A DNA stretch of 64,000 nucleotides from Croceicoccus sp. Ery15 (GTDB lineage: Bacteria; Pseudomonadota; Alphaproteobacteria; Sphingomonadales; Sphingomonadaceae): the NCBI RefSeq assembly GCF_020985305.1, contig NZ_CP087588.1, forward strand, positions 1,054,001 through 1,118,000. The letters run 5' to 3'. Under the pieces are notes generated by a model, which was given only the letters and a program-made list of their open reading frames with translations, searched no databases and was not told the DNA's origin. Every line of letters starts with the position of its first letter. The stretch's first letter is position 1. A program made the position numbers and the translations under genes. Below, piece after piece: positions 50,002-60,485 of this stretch.

Positions 50002-51291
50002 TCAGTCCATAAAGGGATCGCGCACCAATATCGTATCCTCCCGTTCCGGACTGGTCGAAACCAGTGCTACGGGCGTTTCGATAAGCTCTTGAACTCGCTG
50101 AATATATTTAACCGCCTGGGCGGGCAGATCGGCCCAGCTGCGCGCACCTGCGGTGGTACCGCTCCAGCCTTCGAATTCTTCGTAGATCGGCTCGACCCGC
50201 GCCTGTTCCTGCGCGTGGGAGGGCAGATAATCGAGGATCTTGCCGTCGAGGCGATAGCCGGTGCAAATCCGCACCGTGTCGAAACCGTCAAGCACGTCGA
50301 GTTTCGTCAGCGCAATGCCGGTCACGCCCGAAATCGCGCAAGCCTGCCGCACCAGCACCGCATCGAACCAGCCGCAACGGCGCTTGCGCCCCGTCACCGT
50401 GCCGAATTCATGCCCGCGCTCGCCCAGCTTCTGGCCGGTCGCATCGTCAAGCTCGGTCGGGAACGGCCCCGAACCGACGCGGGTGGTATAGGCTTTGACG
50501 ATGCCCAAAACGAAGCCGCTGGCCGCGGGCCCCAGACCCGACCCGCTGGCAGCCGTCCCGCTGACCGTGTTCGAACTGGTCACAAACGGATAGGTCCCGT
50601 GATCGACGTCAAGCAGCACGCCCTGCGCGCCCTCGAACAGGATCTTGGCGCCCGCCTTGCGCACCTTGTTCAGCCGTTTCCAAACCGGCTGCGCGAATTG
50701 CAGCACATAGGGCGCAATCTCGCGCAGATCGGCGAGCAGTTTCTCGCGGTCCACCGGCTCTTCCCCGAAACCGGCGCGAAGGGCGTTGTGATGCGCGCAC
50801 AGCCGGTCGATCTGGGGGTCGAGCGAATCCAGATGCGCCAGATCGCAAACACGGATCGCGCGGCGACCGACCTTGTCCTCATACGCAGGGCCGATGCCGC
50901 GGCCCGTGGTGCCGATCTTGCCTGCACCGGCCGCCGTCTCTCGCAAACCGTCGAGATCGCGATGCAAGGGCAGGATCAACGGGCAATTATCGGCAATCGC
51001 GAAATTCTCGGGATTGATGGTCACGCCTTGCGCGGTCAGCTTCTCCACCTCGGCCTTCAGCGCCCAGGGGTCCAGCACCACGCCATTGCCGATGATCGAC
51101 AAAGTGCCCGTAACAATACCCGAAGGCAGCAGCGACAGCTTATACGTTACGTCTCCGACCACCAGCGTATGGCCCGCATTGTGCCCGCCCTGAAAGCGGA
51201 CCACCGCATCGGCGCGGCTTGCCAGCCAGTCCACGATCTTGCCTTTGCCTTCGTCGCCCCATTGCGCGCCGATTACCGTCACATTGGCCAA
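50002..51291 (-). CDS. purA: Adenylosuccinate synthase PurA
   Basis: A 429-residue enzyme that joins aspartate to IMP with GTP in AMP synthesis. The P-loop-like GDEGKGK is at residues 12-18, then [28 protein letters not shown] and [20 protein letters not shown] signature. The family start [18 protein letters not shown] matches a TTG at 51291; starting at the ATG at 51372 would add 27 unrelated residues. The length from the TTG agrees with the family. Confidence 0.96.
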   Translation of the reverse strand: MANVTVIGAQWGDEGKGKIVDWLASRADAVVRFQGGHNAGHTLVVGDVTYKLSLLPSGIVTGTLSIIGNGVVLDPWALKAEVEKLTAQGVTINPENFAIADNCPLILPLHRDLDGLRETAAGAGKIGTTGRGIGPAYEDKVGRRAIRVCDLAHLDSLDPQIDRLCAHHNALRAGFGEEPVDREKLLADLREIAPYVLQFAQPVWKRLNKVRKAGAKILFEGAQGVLLDVDHGTYPFVTSSNTVSGTAASGSGLGPAASGFVLGIVKAYTTRVGSGPFPTELDDATGQKLGERGHEFGTVTGRKRRCGWFDAVLVRQACAISGVTGIALTKLDVLDGFDTVRICTGYRLDGKILDYLPSHAQEQARVEPIYEEFEGWSGTTAGARSWADLPAQAVKYIQRVQELIETPVALVSTSPEREDTILVRDPFMD

Positions 51292-51504
51292 AGTATTGCC
51301 TTTCCAGACCAGGTCAGAAACTCCGTAGCGGCGCTTAGGGGGTGGCGCTGCGCTCGGCAAGGGGATCGGCACCCTAACCCGTCGTATTCACCAAACCGGT
51401 CCTAAAGGGTTAGCGGGAGTGGCCTAAGCTTCTGATCTGAATTAGGAACTGGGTGTCTAAGCCGAACCTGCCGCAGGGCAGAAAATGCCACAGGTCACCC
51501 CCGC

Positions 51505-52854
51505 ATGAACAACGATATCGCAAGCGCATTTGGATTCCCAGCAGTCGGCCGCAAGAAAGTCACAGCCGCTTTCGACGGCGGCCGGCTTACCTCGGATGGC
51601 GGCGTGTTGCTGCTGGCACAGGCCGAACGAGCGATGGGGATCTGCCAGCGGCTTGCAGCCTGCATTTCCGATCCGCGTGACCCGGGCAGAGTGGTGCATC
51701 ACCTCGACGATATCCTGCGCGCCCGCATCTTTGCGATCAGCTGTGGCTATGAGGACGCCGATGATCTCGACGCTCTGCGCGACGATCCGGGCTTCCGCCT
51801 GGCGCTGGGCAAGCTGCCGGGATCGGGCGTGGGGCTTGCGAGCCAACCGACCATGAGCCGGTGGGAAAATGCGCCGACTACGCGCGAGTTGGCCAGGATG
51901 ATGGCCGCGATGATCGACATCTACTGCGCCAGCTATCCCGCCGCGCCGGCGGCGGTGACGCTGGATATCGATGACACCTGTGATGTCGTGCACGGCTATC
52001 AGCAACTCTCGTTCTGGAACGGTCATCACGGGGAGCGCTGCTTCCTGCCGATTCATGTCTACGACACCGCCACCGGTCGGCCGGTGGCAATGCTGCTGCG
52101 CGCCGGCAAGACACCGTCGGGCGCCGAGGCTGCCGGACACATTCGGCGCCTGGTGCGCCATCTTCGGCGGCACTGGCCCGATACCCACATCACCATCCGC
52201 GGCGACGGGCACTATGGGCGGCCCGAGGTCATGACGTTGTGCGAGGCGACCGGCGTCGATTACGTATTTGGTCTGCCGACCAACGCCGTGCTGCGTGCCG
52301 ATCCCGAAATCGTCACCGTCGCCGATGCTTGTGCCGTCAGGCGGGCTCAACGCCAATGCCCGGTCCTGCGCAACTATGCCGAGACCCGCTACGGCGCCAA
52401 AAGCTGGAAATGCCAGCGCCGCGTCGTCGCCCGGATTGAGGCCAGCACGCTGGGCATGGACATCCGCTATGTCGTCACCTCGCTGACCGAAGGCTCGGCC
52501 GAGCACATCTACGACACGCTGTACTGCGCCCGCGGTCAGGCCGAGAACCTGATCAAGCGCCACAAGAGCCAGCTCGCCAGCGATCGCACCTCGTGCCGCT
52601 CGGCGGGCGCCAACCAGATGCGCCTCATCCTGCACACCGCCGCATACTGGCTCCTGTGGCGAATCCAGCAGGAAATCCCAAGAGCCACCGCACTCGCCAC
52701 CGCCGAGTTCGCCACGCTGCGCCTGCGCCTGCTCAAGGTCGCTGCCCGCGTCATCGAAACCGCCACGCGTATCCGCGTCGCCTTCGCTTCGGCTTGCCCG
52801 GATGCCGGTGTGTTCAAGGCCATCACCACCAGTCTGCGACCAGCGCCCACATAG
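51505..52854 (+). mobile_element. IS1380-family insertion sequence transposase
   Basis: A 449-residue transposase, intact. DGGRLTSDGGVLLLAQAERA near the N-terminus, DIDDTCDVVHGYQQLSFWN (catalytic Asp region), IRGDGHYGRPEVM (second Asp) and CARGQAENLIKRHKSQLASD (Glu motif) are typical of IS1380 DDE enzymes. The element lies between purA and an alpha/beta hydrolase gene. I could not fix its ends: CCTAAGCTT at about 51423 resembles the CCTA start of related elements, but no convincing partner or target duplication was found, so only the gene is given. Confidence 0.9.
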
Positions 52855-53078
52855 CAAGAGCGGCGGTGCCGCCGAACCCCTGAGCCCCAGTCCATCAACC
52901 TCGAAAAGCCCATTGCTCCTGCCGCGGTGAAAAACGCCGGTGGAGGCGTGCGCCTTGATCAATCAGGCACCGCCACATCGCCGTCCGAACAACACGAAGC
53001 GGTAGCCTCATGAATAGGACGGGCTAAATACCGGCCTGTTCGGGTGAGAGAAAGCTTTCGTGCATTATTGAACCGCCT

Positions 53079-53996
53079 ATGAGGTCGATTTTCTCCCTTT
53101 CCGCCATCGCTTGCGCCGGCTGTCTGGCAGTCGCGCCGCTGGCCGCGGCCCAGGTATCCGCCCCTGCCCCGTCGCCAGCATCTGTCCCCACTGCCCGGAC
53201 CGTGCCCGCAGCGCAGGAATTGTCCTTCGGATCGCACCCCTTGCAGCGGCTCGATTTCTATCGCTCCCCCTCGCCCGGTCCGCGCCCGCTGATCCTGTTC
53301 GTCCATGGCGGCGCATGGATCGGCGGAGACAAATCCGATTCCACCGGAGAGGCCAAGATCCGCCATTACACACAGGCCGGATACCAGCTCGCCAGCGTAA
53401 ACTACCGGCTGCTGCCCGAGGTCGACATCGAACACCAGGCCGACGATGTGGCGGCATCGCTCGCCAGCCTGCTGGAACAGGCACGCGATCTGAACATCGA
53501 TACGCGGCGTCTGGTGCTGATGGGGCACAGCGCGGGCGCGCATCTGGCGGCATTGGTGGCGACCGATCCGCGCTACCTGAAACGCTATGGCCTGACGCCG
53601 GGCGATATCGGGGGCGTCGCGCTGCTGGACGGGGCCGCCTATGACGTGCCCAGCCAGATCATGGACGCGGGGCCTTTACTGGGCTTTGCCTATCAGATCG
53701 CGTTCGGTTCGGGGCCAGCGCGCCAGTCGTCGCTTTCGCCCGCCAGCCATACGGCCACGGGCAATGCGCGCGACTTCCTGTTGCTGCATGTCGAGCGGCC
53801 CGATGCCGAGCGGCAGGCATTTACCTTTGCCGATGCGCTGGAGAGCGGCGGAACGCGCGCAAGGGTGGCGGGCGTCAAAGGGCGCGGCATGGAAGGGCAC
53901 AACCGCATCAATGCGATGCTGGGCCGCAGCGATTCCGATGCGACGCCGATCGTCGACGAATGGCTGGCAGGGCTGTTCGGCAGCCGCGCCTACTGA
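53079..53996 (+). CDS. Secreted alpha/beta hydrolase (esterase-like)
   Basis: A 305-residue protein with a signal peptide ending APLAAA, then an alpha/beta hydrolase fold of the carboxylesterase/lipase type. FVHGGAWIGGDK forms the oxyanion hole region (HGG), GHSAGAH carries the nucleophile Ser, and GMEGHNRIN the probable catalytic His. The substrate is unknown. It lies downstream of the IS and its last 7 nt overlap the convergent hisZ. Confidence 0.88.
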   Translation: MRSIFSLSAIACAGCLAVAPLAAAQVSAPAPSPASVPTARTVPAAQELSFGSHPLQRLDFYRSPSPGPRPLILFVHGGAWIGGDKSDSTGEAKIRHYTQAGYQLASVNYRLLPEVDIEHQADDVAASLASLLEQARDLNIDTRRLVLMGHSAGAHLAALVATDPRYLKRYGLTPGDIGGVALLDGAAYDVPSQIMDAGPLLGFAYQIAFGSGPARQSSLSPASHTATGNARDFLLLHVERPDAERQAFTFADALESGGTRARVAGVKGRGMEGHNRINAMLGRSDSDATPIVDEWLAGLFGSRAY

Positions 53997-55171
53997 ACCG
54001 CTTCGGGTCCGCCCGCGCCCAGAACATGGGTGCAACCCAGCGCCTTTGCATCGTCCCTTTCGGTCAGCGCTGCCCGCGTGCGCCAGCCTTCACTGCGCAG
54101 CGCAGCAGCGGCCTCGCGATCATGGCCAAGCGGCAGGAACACGATCCGGCTGGCCACTGGCAGTGCGTTGGCATCGACCAGCGGATCGGGATAGAGCGAG
54201 AAGCCTGTCGCCACCTCGTCATGCGGGGGCTGGCCGGGTTTACCCTCACCGGTCACGCGATAGGTGCCGCCACGCCCCAGCGCGCCGCGCAGCCCGTCGG
54301 CATAGATCGTGAAACCGAACCAGCTTTGATATTCAAATCCGTGGCGTTCGGTCGGGTCCAGCGTCAGGCGCGCGGCATCGCCGACAAGCGCCGCAATTTC
54401 GCGCAGCGCCGCGATGCGCGTGCCCAGCGCGCCGCCATCGATGATGGCGCGGTCGAATTCTTCCAGCTTGGCAATGGCCGTATCGAACGGGCCGGTCGCA
54501 TAAAGCAGCGGTAGAAATGCCTCGCCGCCCACGGCGGTCAGCGCGCCCGCGTCCTTCGCATCCAGCTCGTGCCGGACCGCATCGGTCGTCTCGGCATCCA
54601 TCGGATGGGCGCGCTCGGCCAGCGTGTCGACCAGATCGGGCAAGGTGAAGTCGACCGAAATGCCGGTCGCCCCGGCCGCCCGCAGCGCTTCGATGGCAAG
54701 CAGCACAGCCTCGGCAGCGGCGGCGACATTATCGGCACCGACGATTTCGGCGCCGATCTGTAATTGTTCGCGCTCAGGCTCCAGCCCATTGCCCTTGATG
54801 CGCAGCACCTGTCCTGCATAGGACAGGCGCAGCGGGCGCGGCACATCGCCCATGCCGGTGGCGGCAATGCGCCCCACCTGCACCGTCATATCGGCCCGCA
54901 CGGCCAGAGTGCGCAACGACACCGGATCGGTAAAGCGCACCATGCGGTTCTTGCGTACACCCGCCATGCGTGCAGCGAGCGAGCGTTCGAATTCGACCAG
55001 CGGCGGCTGAACCGGATCATAGCCATGGGCCGCCATTGCATCCACCATCGCGCGGGTCACGCGCATCGCTTCGGCCGCGCGCGGCGGCAGGCGGTCGGCC
55101 AGCCCCTCGGGCAGCAGATCGGGATCGGGCGCGCCGCTGCGCGGCGGGCGAATGGCGGTCGGCTTGGTCAT
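53990..55171 (-). CDS. hisZ: ATP phosphoribosyltransferase regulatory subunit HisZ
   Basis: A 393-residue paralogue of histidyl-tRNA synthetase lacking the anticodon domain: residues include GLADRLPPRAAEAMRVTRAM, RMVRFTDPVSLRTLAVRADM and LSYAGQVLRIKGNGLEPERE. HisZ partners the short-form HisG in the first step of histidine synthesis. No hisG is in the window. It follows serA on the minus strand with ~70 nt between, so co-transcription is possible. Confidence 0.92.
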   Translation of the reverse strand: MTKPTAIRPPRSGAPDPDLLPEGLADRLPPRAAEAMRVTRAMVDAMAAHGYDPVQPPLVEFERSLAARMAGVRKNRMVRFTDPVSLRTLAVRADMTVQVGRIAATGMGDVPRPLRLSYAGQVLRIKGNGLEPEREQLQIGAEIVGADNVAAAAEAVLLAIEALRAAGATGISVDFTLPDLVDTLAERAHPMDAETTDAVRHELDAKDAGALTAVGGEAFLPLLYATGPFDTAIAKLEEFDRAIIDGGALGTRIAALREIAALVGDAARLTLDPTERHGFEYQSWFGFTIYADGLRGALGRGGTYRVTGEGKPGQPPHDEVATGFSLYPDPLVDANALPVASRIVFLPLGHDREAAAALRSEGWRTRAALTERDDAKALGCTHVLGAGGPEAVQ

Positions 55172-55241
55172 CGCTGGCGCGTGTAGGGTGGCGGGCGAAG
55201 AGAGGCAAGCGTTCCCGCCTGCCCCTCATTGCCTCGTCAGA

Positions 55242-56825
55242 TCAGAACGACAGCGCCTTGACGGTCTTTACGCCAGGCGTTTCGCAGATCTGCTTCATCA
55301 CATCCTGCGAAATCGGCTGGTCGACCGACAGCAGCAGTACGGCTTCCCCGCCCGCTTCGCGGCGGCCAAGGTGGAACGTGCCGATATTGATGCCGCTCTT
55401 GCCCAGCAGCGAACCGATGCTGCCGATAAAGCCCGGCGCATCCTCGTTCACCACGTAAAGCATGTCGCCGGTCAGATCGGCCTCGATGCCGATACCGAAA
55501 ATATCGACCAGGCGCGGCTGGGTCTTGCCGAAGAGCGTGCCCGCAACGGTGCGTTCGCCCGCTTCGGTATCGACCTTGATCCGCACCAAAGTCTGGTAAT
55601 CGCCCTCACGCTCGCGGCGAATTTCGCGGACATCAAGGCCGCGCTCCTTGGCGAGGAACGGCGCGTTGACCATGTTCACGCTCTGCGAATAGCGCTTCAT
55701 CAGGCCAGCCAGCACCGCGCCGGTGATCGGCTTGATATTGAGCTGCGCAGCCGCGCCCTCAACCTCGATCCCGATGCGGGTCAGATTGCCATGCGCCAGC
55801 TGCCCGACCAGCGAGCCGAGCTTTTCGGCCAGTGCCATATAGGGCTTGAGCTTGGGCGCTTCTTCCGCCGACAGCGACGGCATGTTGAGTGCGTTGGTCA
55901 CGCCGCCATTGACGAGATAATCGGCCATCTGTTCGGCCACTTGCAACGCTACATTGACCTGCGCCTCGGTGGTCGATGCCCCAAGATGCGGAGTGCAGAT
56001 AAAGTTCGGCGTACCGAACAGCGGGCTTTCCTTGGCCGGTTCCTTGGCGAACACGTCCAGCGCCGCGCCCGCGATATGGCCATTGTCGAGCAGATCTTTC
56101 AGAGCCGCCTCGTCGATCAGCCCGCCGCGGGCGCAGTTCACGATGCGCACACCTTTCTTGGTGCGTTCAAGACGTTCGCGATTGAGGATATTGCGTGTTT
56201 CATCGGTCAGCGGAGTGTGGAGCGTGATGAAATCGGCACGTTCGATCAGGGCTTCCAGATCGACCTTTTCCACGCCCAGCTCGACCGCGCGTTCCTCGGT
56301 CAGGAACGGATCATAGGCGACGACCTTCATTTTAAGGCCCAGCGCGCGGCTGGCGACGATCGCGCCGATATTGCCCGCACCGATCAGGCCGAGCGTTTTG
56401 CCGGTGACTTCGACGCCCATGAAATCGTTCTTGGGCCATTCACCGTTCTGCGTACGTGCATTGGCGGCGGGAATCTGGCGGGCCAGCGCCATGATCATCG
56501 CGATCGCATGTTCGGCTGTGGTGATCGAATTGCCGAACGGCGTGTTCATCACCACGACGCCCTTGGCGCTGGCGGCGGGAATATCGACATTGTCGACCCC
56601 GATCCCGGCCCGGCCGATAACCTTCAGATTGGTCGCAGCCTCAAGAATTTCGGCAGTGACCTTGGTGGACGAGCGGATCGCAAGCCCGTCATACTCGCCG
56701 ATGCGGGCCATCAGCTGTTCGGGTGTTTCGCCGGTGATGACATCGACATCGCAGCCGCGCGCTTCGAAAATGCGGGCGGCATTGGGGTCCATCTTATCGG
56801 AAATAAGGACTTTCGGCTTGGCCAT
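55242..56825 (-). CDS. serA: D-3-phosphoglycerate dehydrogenase SerA
   Basis: A 527-residue long-form enzyme for the first step of serine synthesis. NAD-binding GLIGAGNIGAIVASRALGLK, substrate-side HTPLTDETRN and VNCARGGLIDEAAL, the ASB-type intervening domain and a C-terminal ACT domain (VVNEDAPGFIGSIGSLLGKS, VLLLSVDQPI) are all present; the ACT domain can bind serine. It follows serC, with a hairpin in the 67-nt gap. Confidence 0.97.
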   Translation of the reverse strand: MAKPKVLISDKMDPNAARIFEARGCDVDVITGETPEQLMARIGEYDGLAIRSSTKVTAEILEAATNLKVIGRAGIGVDNVDIPAASAKGVVVMNTPFGNSITTAEHAIAMIMALARQIPAANARTQNGEWPKNDFMGVEVTGKTLGLIGAGNIGAIVASRALGLKMKVVAYDPFLTEERAVELGVEKVDLEALIERADFITLHTPLTDETRNILNRERLERTKKGVRIVNCARGGLIDEAALKDLLDNGHIAGAALDVFAKEPAKESPLFGTPNFICTPHLGASTTEAQVNVALQVAEQMADYLVNGGVTNALNMPSLSAEEAPKLKPYMALAEKLGSLVGQLAHGNLTRIGIEVEGAAAQLNIKPITGAVLAGLMKRYSQSVNMVNAPFLAKERGLDVREIRREREGDYQTLVRIKVDTEAGERTVAGTLFGKTQPRLVDIFGIGIEADLTGDMLYVVNEDAPGFIGSIGSLLGKSGINIGTFHLGRREAGGEAVLLLSVDQPISQDVMKQICETPGVKTVKALSF

Positions 56826-56862
56826 GGTAAGCCTTTCTATCTTTTGAAATCAGGAAGATGCG

Positions 56863-56883
56863 GGCGGGACTTCGCATCCCGCC
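56863..56883. terminator. Hairpin between serC and serA
   Basis: GGCGGGA (56863-56869) and TCCCGCC (56877-56883) form a 7-bp stem with a 7-nt loop. It may attenuate readthrough from serC to serA; no T run follows. Confidence 0.5.
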
Positions 56884-56892
56884 GCACGCAAA

Positions 56893-58014
56893 TCAGGCGG
56901 TCAGCAGCCCATAGGCCCAGTCGAGCCAAGGGCCGAGCGCCTCGATATCCGCCGTGTCGACGGTCGAACCGCACCAGATGCGAAGGCCGGGAGGCGCATC
57001 GCGATAGCCAGCCACGTCAAAGGCCGCGCCTTCGTCTTCCAGCAGCTTGGCGAATTTCTTGATGAAGTCCGCATCGGCACCCTGCACCGTCAGGCACACG
57101 CTGGTATTGGAACGGATCGCGGGGTTTTCGACCAGATGGCCCAGCCACGGACGCGCTTCGACAATGGCGTTCAGCGCCGCCGCATTGGCGTCCGCACGCG
57201 CCTTCATCGCGGCGCTGCCGCCGATTTCCTTCGCCCATTCCAGCGACAGGATCGCATCTTCCACCGCCAGCATCGACGGGGTGTTGATGGTCTCACCCTT
57301 GAACACGCCCTCGACCAGCTTGCCGCCTTTCGTCAGGCGGAACACCTTGGGCAGCGGCCACGCGGGGGTATAGCTTTCCAGCCGTTCAACCGCACGGGGA
57401 CCAAGGATCAGCACGCCATGGCCGCCCTCTCCGCCCAGAACCTTCTGCCACGAGAAGGTGGCGACATCGATCTTGGACCAGTCGATGGTCTGCGCGAAAA
57501 CGGCGCTGGTGGAATCGGCGAAAGACAGCCCTTCGCGATCCGCGGGGATCCAGTCCGCATTCGGCACGCGCGCACCGCTGGTGGTGCCGTTCCAGGTGAA
57601 CAGCACATCGTTCGACCAGTCGACCGCCTGAAGATCGGGGATCTGGCCGTAATCGGCCTTCATCACGGTGGGATCGAGCTTCAGCTGCTTGACCGCATCG
57701 GTCACCCAGCCCTCGCCAAAGCTTTCCCACGCGAGCGTGGTGACAGGGCGTGCACCCAGCATCGTCCACATCGCCATTTCGAACGCGCCGGTATCCGAAC
57801 CGGGCACGATGCCGATGCGGTGCGTTTCGGGCAGCTCGAGCAATTCGCGCATAAGATCGATGCAATAGGCCAGACGCGCCTTGCCGATCTTGGAGCGATG
57901 CGAGCGTCCAAGCGAAGCGGGATTCAGTTTTTCGGGAGCCCAAACCGGGGGTTTGGCACAGGGACCGGACGAGAAAAAGGGACGCGCCGGTAGCGTCGGT
58001 TTTGTATCAGTCAT
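56893..58014 (-). CDS. serC: Phosphoserine aminotransferase SerC
   Basis: A 373-residue PLP enzyme of the alphaproteobacterial SerC type: FFSSGPCAKPPVWAPEKLNP at the start, GIVPGSDTGAFEMAMWTMLG, and TFSWQKVLGGEGGHGVLILG with the PLP Lys. It converts 3-phosphohydroxypyruvate to phosphoserine, the step after SerA. AGGAGAG precedes the ATG. Confidence 0.96.
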   Translation of the reverse strand: MTDTKPTLPARPFFSSGPCAKPPVWAPEKLNPASLGRSHRSKIGKARLAYCIDLMRELLELPETHRIGIVPGSDTGAFEMAMWTMLGARPVTTLAWESFGEGWVTDAVKQLKLDPTVMKADYGQIPDLQAVDWSNDVLFTWNGTTSGARVPNADWIPADREGLSFADSTSAVFAQTIDWSKIDVATFSWQKVLGGEGGHGVLILGPRAVERLESYTPAWPLPKVFRLTKGGKLVEGVFKGETINTPSMLAVEDAILSLEWAKEIGGSAAMKARADANAAALNAIVEARPWLGHLVENPAIRSNTSVCLTVQGADADFIKKFAKLLEDEGAAFDVAGYRDAPPGLRIWCGSTVDTADIEALGPWLDWAYGLLTA

Positions 58015-58224
58015 TTAAGACTCTCCTTACAGAGAGCACGCGCGGCGTTGGGACCGCGTGGCCCGCTGGCCGCCCTAAAGATACACGCCGCCGTGTCAAG
58101 CGAATGACGCATAGGCCCGGCAGGGTGTGGTTCATCTGCGGTGAAGGCTAAACCGCTAAAACCCTTGGAAAAGCGCCATTGCACGCTTGGCCGGAACATT
58201 GTGGAAAGCCTAAGGTTCGCAGCG

Positions 58225-58944
58225 ATGAATATGGATACCCCCTCTGCATTGCGCCCTTTCCGCCGCCCCTCCGCACGGCGACTCGGGGCGGCATTGGCGC
58301 TGGGCGTGGCTGCCATTCTGGGCGGCTGCGCGCCCGAGGCGACGCGCGATATTCCCAAGACGACCTCGCGACCCGTCGTGCAACCGATTCCGCGAAGCCA
58401 GCCTTCGGCCGAGGAGCGCATTTGCCGCACGCGACTGGCAGAGCTGGGCGCCGATTTCGTGCCCCTGCCCGATCTGGCGGCGGGATCGTGCAGTTCGACC
58501 AATGCCGTCACGCTATACCATCTGGCCAGCGACAACACGCGCGTCACGGTCACCAACCTGCCCCGCATCTCCTGCTCGCTGTCGCAAGACCTTTCGAACT
58601 GGACACGCTTCGGGGTCAGCCGGGCGGCGCAGCAGATTTTGGGCAGTCCCGTGGTCAAGCTTGAGACATTCGGAAGCTATAATTGCCGCAATGTCGCGGG
58701 ATCGAGCCGCCGTTCGGCGCATTCGACTGCCAGCGCTGTCGATATCTCGGGCTTTGTGCTGGCCGACGGGCGGCGCATCACGGTGGAAAGCGGGTGGCAA
58801 GGCAGCAGCGCCGAACGGCAGTTCCTGCGCACCATTCACGACAGCGCGTGCAAGCGGTTCGGGACGGTTCTGGGCCCCGATTACAACCGCGCGCACGAGG
58901 ATCATTTGCATTTGGAACTGGACGGTGGCGGTTACTGTCGTTGA
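58225..58944 (+). CDS. Extensin-like domain lipoprotein
   Basis: A 239-residue protein from the ATG at 58225 (frame open to 58141). A signal peptide with lipobox LGGC, then an extensin-like C-terminal domain: ERICRTRLAELGADFVPLPD, SRRSAHSTASAVDISGFVLA, and HDSACKRFGTVLGPDYNRAH followed by EDHLHLEL. The His/Asp pattern resembles zinc D,D-peptidase folds and this domain may act on peptidoglycan. Its end overlaps the convergent transporter gene by 13 nt. Confidence 0.87.
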   Translation: MNMDTPSALRPFRRPSARRLGAALALGVAAILGGCAPEATRDIPKTTSRPVVQPIPRSQPSAEERICRTRLAELGADFVPLPDLAAGSCSSTNAVTLYHLASDNTRVTVTNLPRISCSLSQDLSNWTRFGVSRAAQQILGSPVVKLETFGSYNCRNVAGSSRRSAHSTASAVDISGFVLADGRRITVESGWQGSSAERQFLRTIHDSACKRFGTVLGPDYNRAHEDHLHLELDGGGYCR

Positions 58945-60131
58945 TCCTGTGTGCGATAGGGTCCAAGCGTGGCAATCATCGCCACAACGGCCATCAACGC
59001 AACGCCCGAAACCGCCAGCGCCGATTGATAGCCGCCGGTCCAGTCCACGGACCATCCGAACGCCATAGGCCCAAAGCTGGCGCCAAGGCAAAACAGCCCC
59101 AGCACCATGCCATATGTCGCACCATAGTTGCGCGGTTGCGCATAACGGCTTGTGAAATAGGCCAGCATGTCCACCTCTGCCCCGGCGGCAAGGCCAAGGA
59201 GCAATGCCGCAGGAAGAACGGGCCCGCCCCACAACAGCAGGCCGCAACTGATAACGGGCGACAGCAGAAAAACAGCCGCAACGAATGGAGCGTGAAACCG
59301 GTCGAACAAATAGCCGACGACGACCCGTGCGGCGATCACCGCCGCGCCGATACCTGCGGCCATTTGCGCGGCCACGGCGGCATCCATACCCTTGTCGATC
59401 AACATCGGAACCAGATGGACAATAAGCGCTGCGACCAGAAATCCCAGCATGACGGCCGCGATGGCGATGACCACCGTCTGCCGGTTGCGTTCGAAACGTC
59501 CACGCTGCGCCTTTTGCCCCGTCGACCCCTGACGTGCCTCTTTCCCGATGAGGAGGCTAGCGGGAATGCCGATCACGGCGGTGGCGACTGCAATCGCATA
59601 GACAGCACTGCGCCAGCCGTCGTCCGCAAAAACAGGGCCAAGCAAGACCGGTGCCAGCATTGCCGCCACACCGGTTCCCACCAGCATCAGCCCCATGGCA
59701 AGGCCCCGCCCTTTATCAAAGCGCGCCGAAACTATCCGCGCCCATATCGCGGGCGTGGTTCCGCATCCCGCCAATGATAGCATCAGCCACAACCCATACC
59801 ACGCCGCGATTGACGGGCCCACATGCGCCAACGCGAGCCACGCCAGCGGTGTCACAACGAAGCTGGCAATAGCAATGGGGCGCGTTCCGATCCGGTCGGC
59901 CAGCAATCCAACGATCGGGGCTGACAGGAATATACCCAATTGCTGAAACGTCGCTGCGCCCGAAACCTCGCCCCGGCTCCATCCGAATTCGGCCTGCAAG
60001 GGCTGAACGAAAAGGCCCAGTGTGTAAAAGCCGACACCCATCATCCCCACGCTGATGGCCATTGCGGACGCCAGTATGGACAGCCAGCCATTGGCGAATT
60101 CATTGCGAGCAGTCGAAACGGTCGGATGCAT
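58932..60131 (-). CDS. MFS transporter
   Basis: A 399-residue protein from the ATG at 60131 with twelve predicted transmembrane helices. It resembles the oxalate/formate-antiporter and monocarboxylate-type MFS (GWSRGEVSGAATFQQLGIFL, GLLADRIGTRPIAIASFVVT, MLAYFTSRYAQPRNYGATYG). The substrate cannot be told. The start is chosen over the open upstream frame because it gives a short cytoplasmic N-terminus. Confidence 0.87.
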   Translation of the reverse strand: MHPTVSTARNEFANGWLSILASAMAISVGMMGVGFYTLGLFVQPLQAEFGWSRGEVSGAATFQQLGIFLSAPIVGLLADRIGTRPIAIASFVVTPLAWLALAHVGPSIAAWYGLWLMLSLAGCGTTPAIWARIVSARFDKGRGLAMGLMLVGTGVAAMLAPVLLGPVFADDGWRSAVYAIAVATAVIGIPASLLIGKEARQGSTGQKAQRGRFERNRQTVVIAIAAVMLGFLVAALIVHLVPMLIDKGMDAAVAAQMAAGIGAAVIAARVVVGYLFDRFHAPFVAAVFLLSPVISCGLLLWGGPVLPAALLLGLAAGAEVDMLAYFTSRYAQPRNYGATYGMVLGLFCLGASFGPMAFGWSVDWTGGYQSALAVSGVALMAVVAMIATLGPYRTQDQRQ

Positions 60132-60254
60132 ATGCTTTAAAGGGCAGCAATCCATAACAATTGCAAGCGGCACGAACCGACGTGTCCCCCGTGACCGAAC
60201 GCCGGTCATAGCCAAAGGCCGTTGATTTCAATGCCACGGTGCCCTAACCGACCC

Positions 60255-60405
60255 TCGTCATTCGGGGAGTAGCCTCTCGCAAACCCAAAGGGAAAGCGGG
60301 CCCGGCATCGACATACTCGGCCGAGAGGTCGCGGTGTCGGGACAAGTCCTTCAAGAGCGTCCACCGCTCTGTCCAAGGCGCTTCTGGCGAGACCGCATGA
60401 CATGC
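60255..60405 (+). ncRNA. yybP-ykoY manganese riboswitch
   Basis: Upstream of the UPF0016 gene, GGGGAGTAGCC (60264-60274), CATACTCGG (60312-60320) and TGGCGAGACC (60385-60394) are in the order and spacing of the yybP-ykoY aptamer; the E. coli mntP leader carries the same three blocks. This riboswitch senses Mn2+ and is well known upstream of manganese exporters. The downstream gene fits. Edges are approximate. Confidence 0.85.
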
Positions 60406-60485
60406 GAACCCGGTTCTGCCGGGCGGGGTTCGTGTGTCATCGGTTTTTGCAGAATACGCCCGGCATCTGGATTGGAACTTGCCCG

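Noticed and set aside
51423..53020. Terminal inverted repeats of the IS1380-family element (CCTAAGCTT on the left, AATAGG on the right)
   Set aside because: Only about 7 of 12 bases match and no target duplication is seen, so the element ends are not called.
55152..57062. 636-codon plus-strand frame over serA
   Set aside because: Antisense to serA; no domain resemblance and composition of a shadow frame.
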